This document shows, piece after piece, positions 58,907 through 64,000 of a stretch of DNA of 64,000 nt. Under the pieces are notes generated by a model. The model ran no database searches. It saw only the letters and a list, made by a program, of their open reading frames with translations, and was not told where the DNA came from. This stretch comes from Kiritimatiellia bacterium (GTDB lineage Bacteria > Verrucomicrobiota > Kiritimatiellia > RFP12 > UBA1067): contig JAQUCE010000010.1 in NCBI GenBank assembly GCA_028686345.1, forward strand, positions 1 to 64,000, read 5' to 3'. Numbering within the stretch: position 1 is the stretch's first letter; each line of letters begins with the position of its first letter. The translations under genes were made by a program, and so were the position numbers.

Positions 58907-59851
58907 CTAGAATCGGCAGTTCAGCTGCAGGGGGTCGGGATTGAGATAGTACTGACCCAGCAGATATGAGTTCTCGTAGATAACCGCATAATGCCGCAGC
59001 AGCACCAGAGGCGCTAGCAATGGATAGAGCTCATCATAATAACCTGCGATGATGCGGTGCAGCTCCTCTTTCTCGATCGCGGTCAGATCCTTTTTGAAAT
59101 ATCCGCTGATATGCTGGAGAGCGTTAGTATGTTTTTTTCGGGTTGCAGGGGTGCTGAGCGCCTGCATTAACTCCGAACAATAAGTCGCGGCAACTGCTTT
59201 GACGTTGGTTGATGGGGCTGCGAGGAGCCGACCGAGCCTGGAGACCGCCGCGGGGTTGTGCGCCATGATGTTATATTTAAACGCGGCGTGGAAATCCGTC
59301 AGAGCTTTCATTTTCAAACGCGGTTGTGCACAAAGCTCCTGCAAGCGGGCAAAGGCGCAGACCTTATCGATAAAGCACTCACGCAGGGCCGGGTCATTCA
59401 AGCGCCCCTCCTCTTCCACCGGAGTGTCGGGAAAGCGCTTGACATAGGCCGCCGCAAAAATACCGGTTCCCTGTTTAATCGGCGCCACGCCCGGCCCTTG
59501 ATAGACCTTCACCCGGTAGAGCCCGGAGCTGGGAGACTTACTCTTGAAGATAAAACCGCACAGCTCCTCCCGGGCCAGGGCTTTCAGCCTGGGTGCAATC
59601 CAGCGCTTCATCTGCGGCGTAATATCCTGGCCGGTTTTAACTGTTATCAGCTGCGGGTTCGTGACATCTCCCACCAGCCGCATCGCTTCACGCGGGGTGG
59701 AAAGACCGCACTCCGACTCCGGACAAACCGGTGTGTACTCCACAAACTTTCCCAGCTTGTCCATCAGAAAGGAGTCGCGCTGAGCCTGCCCGTCGTAACG
59801 CACCTTCTCGCCGGTTAAACATGTACTGATACCAATCTTAATCTTCTTCAC
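58907..59851 (-). CDS. DUF523-DUF1722 fusion protein (YbgA-like)
   Basis: The protein has 314 residues from a GTG at 59851, chosen because AGGAGG lies five bases upstream; the track start is a TTG. The N-terminal DUF523 half carries ISTCLTGEKVRYDG and YTPVCPESECGLSTPREAMRL with conserved cysteines. The C-terminal DUF1722 half has DFHAAFKYNIMAHNP near 190 and a helical tail (EKEELHRIIAGYYDEL). Such proteins occur widely with no settled function; DUF523 has been linked to tRNA thiolation or desulfidase-like roles, from memory. It stands alone. Confidence 0.85.
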   Translation of the reverse strand: MKKIKIGISTCLTGEKVRYDGQAQRDSFLMDKLGKFVEYTPVCPESECGLSTPREAMRLVGDVTNPQLITVKTGQDITPQMKRWIAPRLKALAREELCGFIFKSKSPSSGLYRVKVYQGPGVAPIKQGTGIFAAAYVKRFPDTPVEEEGRLNDPALRECFIDKVCAFARLQELCAQPRLKMKALTDFHAAFKYNIMAHNPAAVSRLGRLLAAPSTNVKAVAATYCSELMQALSTPATRKKHTNALQHISGYFKKDLTAIEKEELHRIIAGYYDELYPLLAPLVLLRHYAVIYENSYLLGQYYLNPDPLQLNCRF

Positions 59852-60059
59852 TCTGCCTCCTGAATATCTGAGTTGCAACTGATCATCATTTTACTACAGA
59901 GTGGATATAGTTCATAGCATACACTTTACTCATGCTAAATTGTAATTAGAATGCATCATGTTCCTTTTGTTTTCACTGAATGTGCCTCATAAAACAAGAG
60001 GCACTGCCATTTGTACCGGGATCACACGCGATGCAAAAAGGCGGGCACGGACATCTTAG
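59852..60059. other. Gap with no recognised features
   Basis: A short A+T-rich stretch, without clear repeat or promoter. The frame for the hsdM remnant opens after a TAG at 60057-60059. The minus-strand ORF 59973-60248 is not supported. Confidence 0.3.
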
Positions 60060-60530
60060 TTCCATGGGCCAGTTGGGGAGCGCGAAGCCACAACCAATCT
60101 CGGGTTGGCCATTGAAAGCGCGCTGCAAGGGATCGAACAGGCCAACCAGCAATTTCTCTACGGTATCTTCGGTGATGCGCAGTGGAGCAATAAAAACAAG
60201 CCCGATCATAAAAAAGGCAGGGTGCATTTTGTCGATACCTCTGACCAAATCCGGGTCGGTCGTGCCCAGAACTTTTTAGAGCCCAGCCATGTGCAGCAGA
60301 TTTATGAGTGTCTCACACGCTACGAAGATGTGGCAAATTATGTGAAAGTTGTCGAGCTTGGCGAGCTGAAAGAGAACGATTATAATCTCAACACTCCGCT
60401 CTATGTCGAAAAAATCATCGAAGACAACTTGCCGTCAGTGGAAGAGGCGCTGGCTGACTTGAAAACAGCTTGGGATGAAAGCCTGAAGGCTGAGGAGAGG
60501 TTTAAGGCAATTCTGGCTAGGTTTGTGTAA
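60060..60530 (+). pseudogene. hsdM: hsdM remnant lacking the catalytic core
   Basis: The frame begins with GEREATTNLGLAIESALQGIE and YGIFGDAQWSNKN, which resembles an upstream part of N6-adenine methylases of type I systems. It jumps without frameshift to KKGRVHFVDTSDQIRVGRAQNFLEP and ENDYNLNTPLYVEKI, which is the C-terminal HsdM part. The central SAM-binding and NPPF catalytic blocks, some 250-300 residues, are absent. There is no ATG in frame before 60060-60104; the ORF-track start at 60105 is a TTG. It is inferred to be inactive as a methylase. No intact hsdR or hsdS lies in the window. Confidence 0.75.
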
Positions 60531-60622
60531 TGAAGGTGTTCTATCTCGCTTCGCTCGCCTACGACCATTTTCAGGTTGAGATTCAGCATCAATGAACGGA
60601 GCGAAAAGCTTGTGAGGGAAAA

Positions 60623-61201
60623 ATGAAGAGTAACATGGATTTAAAACAGCATTCGCAAGCTCAGCAATATGCGTTAAAAGCACTCAAAACCTACGGCGCA
60701 TTTGCCGAGACATGGCTTGGCCAACTCGATGACTTAGCCGCGCGCCCCAACCGCAAAGAGTATAGCCCAGTCGCCGCCGCAGCAGCGGCTCGAACCATTC
60801 GCGAAGCTGTGCAGCATCGTGAACAGCAAAAAGAACGCTGTTGCCAAAAGTGCGGTAAGCAGGTAGCCTTCCACGAGTTTGAGCGATCCATGCGCCTTTT
60901 TCAGCGCATCTATTGCGGCAAGTGCTTTGATGAAACCTGCGTCAAACGTCGCAACAGGGAAACCGGCGTGGAGGAGAAGAAAGACATCAAAACAGTCGAT
61001 GGCACCCTTGTTCAGTCAACCGGTGAAAAAATGATTGCCAATTGGCTCGCCAATGCGCGGCTCGAATATCGTTACGACGGGTGCCTGCGTATTATGGATG
61101 GCTTTCAAATTCGCCCCGATTTTTATCTGCCCCAATTCGATGTGTTTATCGAATACTGGGGGATGGATACGCTGCGCGTTTGGGGAAATACCGTAAGGTA
61201 A
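60623..61201 (+). CDS. PD-(D/E)XK-like nuclease domain protein, end possibly frameshifted
   Basis: The protein has 192 residues from the ATG at 60623 with GAGGGAAAA upstream. A Cys4 zinc site (CCQKCGKQ ... YCGKCFD, about 74-105) precedes a nuclease core: STGEKMIANWLANARLEYRYD, then FQIRPDFYLPQFDVFIEYWG, with D and E-x-Y in the usual positions. Such a domain is common in helicase-linked nucleases. The C-terminal residues after WGMD (TLRVWGNTVR) do not look like the family. In another frame GKYRKVNNFY runs on to the IS1595 site. Frameshift and insertion probably damaged the gene. It follows the hsdM remnant by 92 bases. Confidence 0.55.
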   Translation: MKSNMDLKQHSQAQQYALKALKTYGAFAETWLGQLDDLAARPNRKEYSPVAAAAAARTIREAVQHREQQKERCCQKCGKQVAFHEFERSMRLFQRIYCGKCFDETCVKRRNRETGVEEKKDIKTVDGTLVQSTGEKMIANWLANARLEYRYDGCLRIMDGFQIRPDFYLPQFDVFIEYWGMDTLRVWGNTVR

Positions 61202-61210
61202 ATAATTTTT

Positions 61211-62251
61211 ACTGGGTATGCAGTTGACTCAACCAACCACAACATGTAGTATGATTGACCATGAGCAAGTATCCCATCAGCATGGCTGAACTGGACAAGC
61301 GGTTCGACACGCGGGAAGCCTGCCTAAGCTATCTCGCGGAACTTAGGTGGCCTGCGGGGTTTATCTGCCCACATTGTGCGTCACGCAAAGCGTGGCATAT
61401 GAGCAACGGACTAATGCTTTGCAGCAATTGTCGTTATCAGCAGTCCATTCTCGCCGGTACAATATTCCAAAACACACACATTCCTTTGCAGACGTGGTTT
61501 CGAGCGATGTGGCTCCTCTGTGCTAATAAAAACGGAATGAGCGCTCAGAATCTCCAACGCTTGCTCGGGTTGCGAAGCTACAACACAGCATGGCTTTGTC
61601 TCCACAAGCTGCGGCGGGCCATGGTTAGACCTGGCAGGGAGCGTCTTTCCGGTATCGTGGAGGTGGACGAGGCTTATCTCGGCGGCCCACAGGAAGGGAA
61701 ACGAGGACGCGGGGAGTTTGGCAAGGAACTTGTCTTTGTTGCCGCAGAGATTCGAGGGAAAAAGATAGGTAGAATCAGACTTCGTTGTATTCCAGATGTG
61801 TCAGGCAACACACTGGAACTATCCGTAACTGAAGAAATCCAAAAAGGAGCAGTCATTAAGTCGGACGGCTGGTCCGGTTACAGCGGGATCAAGAGCCTTG
61901 GGTATGGCCACGAGGTTGCAATCAAGGGAGATGGCGAACTTGCGGCGATTGTCTTGCCCCGATGCCATCTGGTTGTCAGCCTGCTGAAACGGTGGATTCT
62001 AGGAACATTGCAGGGCAACGTTGGCAAAGGACATCTTCAAGACTACTTGAATGAGTTTACGTTTAGGTTCAACCGGAGAAGTTCAAAGTCTCGCGGTTTG
62101 CTTTTTTACAGATTGGCGGAGCTGGCGGTTGCCACAGCCCCCAACCCTAGGTCTACGATCATACCGCAACACGGCCCGGAGGATGATTGAGCCATCTGCA
62201 CATCTTCAACACCTAGATGTAGTATGAGGTTGAGTCAACTGCATACCCAGT
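61211..62251 (+). mobile_element. IS1595-family insertion sequence
   Basis: The ends ACTGGGTATGCAGTTGACTC(AACC) at 61211-61234 and its exact reverse complement at 62228-62251 are 24-bp perfect terminal inverted repeats. ATAATTTTT (61202-61210) repeats at 62252-62260 as target-site duplication; the family usually makes 8 bp, so one base may be chance. The element carries one transposase gene. It is intact and could be active. It inserted just beyond the PD-(D/E)XK-like gene. Confidence 0.92.
61261..62190 (+). CDS. IS1595-family transposase
   Basis: The protein has 309 residues from the ATG at 61261. An N-terminal zinc ribbon (CPHCASRKAW ... LCSNCRYQQS) is followed by the DDE domain of the ISXO2-like family. 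GIVEVDEAYLGGPQEGKRG holds the first Asp, KSDGWSGYSG the second Asp, and GNVGKGHLQDYLNEFTFRFNRR the N-terminal end of the third catalytic block. It moves the element by cut and paste. Complete in length. Confidence 0.93.
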   Translation: MSKYPISMAELDKRFDTREACLSYLAELRWPAGFICPHCASRKAWHMSNGLMLCSNCRYQQSILAGTIFQNTHIPLQTWFRAMWLLCANKNGMSAQNLQRLLGLRSYNTAWLCLHKLRRAMVRPGRERLSGIVEVDEAYLGGPQEGKRGRGEFGKELVFVAAEIRGKKIGRIRLRCIPDVSGNTLELSVTEEIQKGAVIKSDGWSGYSGIKSLGYGHEVAIKGDGELAAIVLPRCHLVVSLLKRWILGTLQGNVGKGHLQDYLNEFTFRFNRRSSKSRGLLFYRLAELAVATAPNPRSTIIPQHGPEDD

Positions 62252-62260
62252 ATAATTTTT

Positions 62261-62479
62261 ATGTTTGAATGATAGATGATTTACGGTTGGCGCGATTGGT
62301 AACGTGCGGATTTCATCTCCTGCTTCAGGTGATAGCGTTTCGGTGTTTCGGCAATGTTTCGGTAATTGTATCGCCGAAACACATAGTTCACATACTGCAC
62401 CGGGTACACCGAAAACTGCTTCTGGGCACAAAAAAGCCTGTATTCATTGGGTTAAACCAACAGATACAGGCTTAAAAAA
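62261..62479. other. Gap between IS1595 and tRNA-Pro
   Basis: No gene supported. GCGTTTCGGTGTTTCGGCAATGTTTCGG is a short imperfect direct repeat (about 62325-62350). AAGCCTGTATTCATTGGGTT pairs partly with AACCAACAGATACAGGCTT (about 62430-62472), a stem just beyond the tRNA 3' end on the minus strand, plausibly its terminator. Confidence 0.45.
62428..62473 (-). terminator. Possible terminator after tRNA-Pro
   Basis: On the minus strand AAGCCTGTATCTGTTGG faces CAATGAATACAGGCTTTTTT, a stem followed by six Ts. It lies seven bases past the tRNA CCA end. Confidence 0.75.
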
Positions 62480-62556
62480 TGGTCGGAGCGGAGAGATTTG
62501 AACTCTCGACCTTTTGCACCCCAAGCAAACGCGCTACCAGGCTGCGCCACGCCCCG
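62480..62556 (-). tRNA. tRNA-Pro (anticodon TGG)
   Basis: On the minus strand the sequence begins CGGGGCGTGGCGCAGCCTGG. The anticodon stem-loop has TTGGGGT with anticodon TGG. The T arm is AGAGTTCAAATCTCT. The acceptor stem CGGGGCG/CGCTCCG closes with one G-U, the discriminator is A, and CCA is encoded. 77 nucleotides, standard cloverleaf. Confidence 0.96.
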
Positions 62557-62660
62557 ACAAAAATTCTTTTAAGTTAAGGTTCTGCAAAGTATATCAATTT
62601 GAGCATAGTGCCGTCAACTGCTTTTGTCGGCACATTTTGCGCTCTCTCATTTGGCATCAC

Positions 62661-63224
62661 TTACGAGCGGACGCGGTCGGCGTATTCGCCGGTGCGCGTG
62701 TCAATGCGGATGATATCGCCGGCGTTGACAAAGAGCGGCACCTGGAGGCTGTATCCACTCTCAATTTGCGCGGGCTTCATAACTTTACCCGCCGCGGTGT
62801 TGCCCTTGGCTCCCACATCGCAGTTGTCGACCTTGCGCTCGATCAGATTGGGCAGTTCAAGTTCAATGACCTTGTCGTTGTAGAAGAGAGCCTCCACTGC
62901 CATATCATCCTGTAAGAAAAATTTATTCTGGCCCAAGACATCATCATCAACTATGACCTCTTCAAAATCTTCATTCATAAAGATGTAATGGCCGCTGTTT
63001 TCGTAGGAAAAGCGGATAGTTTTTTGTTCCAGCACGGGCTTCTCAAACTTATCGTTGGAGCGGTAGCTGCGGTTCATGGTGGTGCCGGTCAGCATGTTTT
63101 TGAGTTTACAGTTATAGATTGCCTGGCCCTTGCCAGGCTTACTGAAATCAAATTCAGTGATGATGTAAGGCGAGCCCTCGACCTCAATCTTGAGCCCTTT
63201 TTTTAAATCTGAAGCAGTGTACAT
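62661..63224 (-). CDS. efp: Elongation factor P
   Basis: This 187-residue protein has three beta-barrel domains. The modification loop is SKPGKGQA, with the Lys at position 32, the site for lysylation or rhamnosyl/other changes depending on species. The C-terminal signature is RIDTRTGEYADRV. EF-P rescues ribosomes stalled at polyproline, so neighbouring tRNA-Pro is an apt though probably chance partner. Full length and well conserved. Confidence 0.96.
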   Translation of the reverse strand: MYTASDLKKGLKIEVEGSPYIITEFDFSKPGKGQAIYNCKLKNMLTGTTMNRSYRSNDKFEKPVLEQKTIRFSYENSGHYIFMNEDFEEVIVDDDVLGQNKFFLQDDMAVEALFYNDKVIELELPNLIERKVDNCDVGAKGNTAAGKVMKPAQIESGYSLQVPLFVNAGDIIRIDTRTGEYADRVRS

Positions 63225-63294
63225 TCTCTTTCTCCTATTTACTGATAGCGCGTAAAAGATACAAATTTGCGGGGTGCTTTGTCAAGTGGATAGA

Positions 63295-64000
63295 TTATTT
63301 GAATGGATCATAAAGGCGGCCTTTGTTGCGCTGACGCATCCAGAAACCGGTGAAATCCTCTTGCAGCTTTTTTGTGTCAATGTTGTAGAAGGCCTCTGTG
63401 GTGGCATTGGTGCCGTTTTTGGAGGCTTTGAGGGCGGCCAGATATTTGTCAAGGATCTGCGCATAGGGGTTGGAGCGCTCAAGTGGCGCCCCTTTACGCA
63501 GATAGTAGATCAGCGCCCATGCAGTGGTGTAGTTCAGCGAGCGCTGCTCTTCAGCTTTACTGTAAAAAACATCGTAGTCCATGGTCAGCAGGGCGGGAAT
63601 GTGCTTGGCTGCTGCGTCCAGGTTGGACAGCAGGTGCTGCACACGGCTGTTTTCCGGGATTTTAACTGCCCCCTGACGGTCAATTTGCGCGGCCTCAAAG
63701 AAGCAGGCGTGGCCCTCGTTGTACCAGGGCGGGCTGGTGATCATAGAGGTGGCGAAAAAGAGGTACTGATGAAAACCCTCATGCTGAATGATCTCGATAG
63801 TCTTGGCGTGATCGCGGCCCTGCGAGAGAATCACCAGTTCGCGCTGCATGGGGGACCAGAGTCCGCTCGACCACTCGAGGCTCTCGCCCACATACTGTTT
63901 ATAACCCTCCTGGGTTTCGAAGATGCGTACCACATTGGCATCAGTCAGCGGCTCAAAGGGCGGAATCAACTTCGCGTAAGCGCCCCGCAGGTGCGGCATA
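63295..64000 (-). CDS. Putative zinc peptidase (DUF1570-like, HExxH), 5' end beyond window
   Basis: The visible 234 residues lack a start; the frame is open to the window edge. EIIQHEGFHQYLF gives a HExxH zinc site, and PPWYNEGHACFFEAA supplies the downstream Glu helix, typical of DUF1570-like gluzincins. The C-terminal part (TTAWALIYYLRKG; FYNIDTKKLQEDFTGFW) is helical. The substrate and location are unknown because the N-terminus is missing. It is codirectional with efp, 70 bases upstream. Confidence 0.7.
   Translation of the reverse strand, partial: MPHLRGAYAKLIPPFEPLTDANVVRIFETQEGYKQYVGESLEWSSGLWSPMQRELVILSQGRDHAKTIEIIQHEGFHQYLFFATSMITSPPWYNEGHACFFEAAQIDRQGAVKIPENSRVQHLLSNLDAAAKHIPALLTMDYDVFYSKAEEQRSLNYTTAWALIYYLRKGAPLERSNPYAQILDKYLAALKASKNGTNATTEAFYNIDTKKLQEDFTGFWMRQRNKGRLYDPFK

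Noticed and set aside
59258-59818. 186-residue plus-strand ORF
   Set aside because: Antisense to the DUF523-DUF1722 gene.
61042-61227. 61-residue ORF over the IS1595 left end
   Set aside because: It overlaps the nuclease gene and runs into the IS end; kept only as a hint of a frameshift.
62480-62556. tRNA as integration site of a large element
   Set aside because: No integrase and no second copy of the tRNA 3' end were seen in the window.

Overview
The window looks like a chromosome segment of a PVC-type bacterium, probably Verrucomicrobiota or Kiritimatiellota. This is inferred from gene content: two sulfatases, a GH78 rhamnosidase-like protein, a DUF1080 protein, two Tat-exported Gfo/Idh/MocA oxidoreductases, a DUF4838 protein, a PD40/multi-CxxCH protein and a 2 kb-scale LamG/lectin-like surface protein. 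That set is typical of degraders of sulfated or complex glycans. No rRNA is present; the only RNA gene seen is a tRNA-Pro.

Layout. 1-4819: an A+T-richer DNA-modification island (rhuM, a small protein, dndD, a DndE-HerA fusion) whose upstream part lies outside the window. 5498-14674: DUF1343, PD40/CxxCH protein, sulfatase, GH78. 15167-17979: pilB-pilC (type IV pilus/T2SS). 18359-21400: AraC/PAS regulator divergent from DUF1080 and Gfo/Idh/MocA. 21792-23945: two poorly known TPR-like proteins. 24065-27902: an arsR-led operon with permease, two thioredoxin-like proteins, ArsF- and ArsG-like proteins. 27899-29203: second Gfo/Idh/MocA. 29441-35026: housekeeping block (rny, YmdB-like phosphodiesterase, xseA, xseB, rotamase, membrane protein). 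35132-36997: wreckage of a recC-recB-recD locus. 37173-38519: gntP-like permease. 38998-45126: giant LamG/lectin protein. 45487-46767: IS91-type transposase. 47064-54865: sulfatase, Rpn-type nuclease, DUF4838, M48 lipoprotein, GDSL hydrolase. 55235-58171: rrf2, ferredoxin and hcp in a nitrosative-stress operon. 58907-62251: DUF523/DUF1722 protein, core-deleted hsdM, PD-(D/E)XK-like gene and an IS1595 element. 62480-64000: tRNA-Pro, efp and a partial HExxH protein.

The most striking non-coding property is a dense mosaic of dispersed repeats in nearly every intergenic gap outside the housekeeping block. Some modules recur exactly (58/58, 28/28 and 19/19 bases), and several abut or supply stop codons of genes. 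Together with the internally deleted recD and hsdM, the truncated recC and two IS elements, this points to a genome shaped by repeat spread and deletion. All family calls come from reading motifs by eye; no database search was run.
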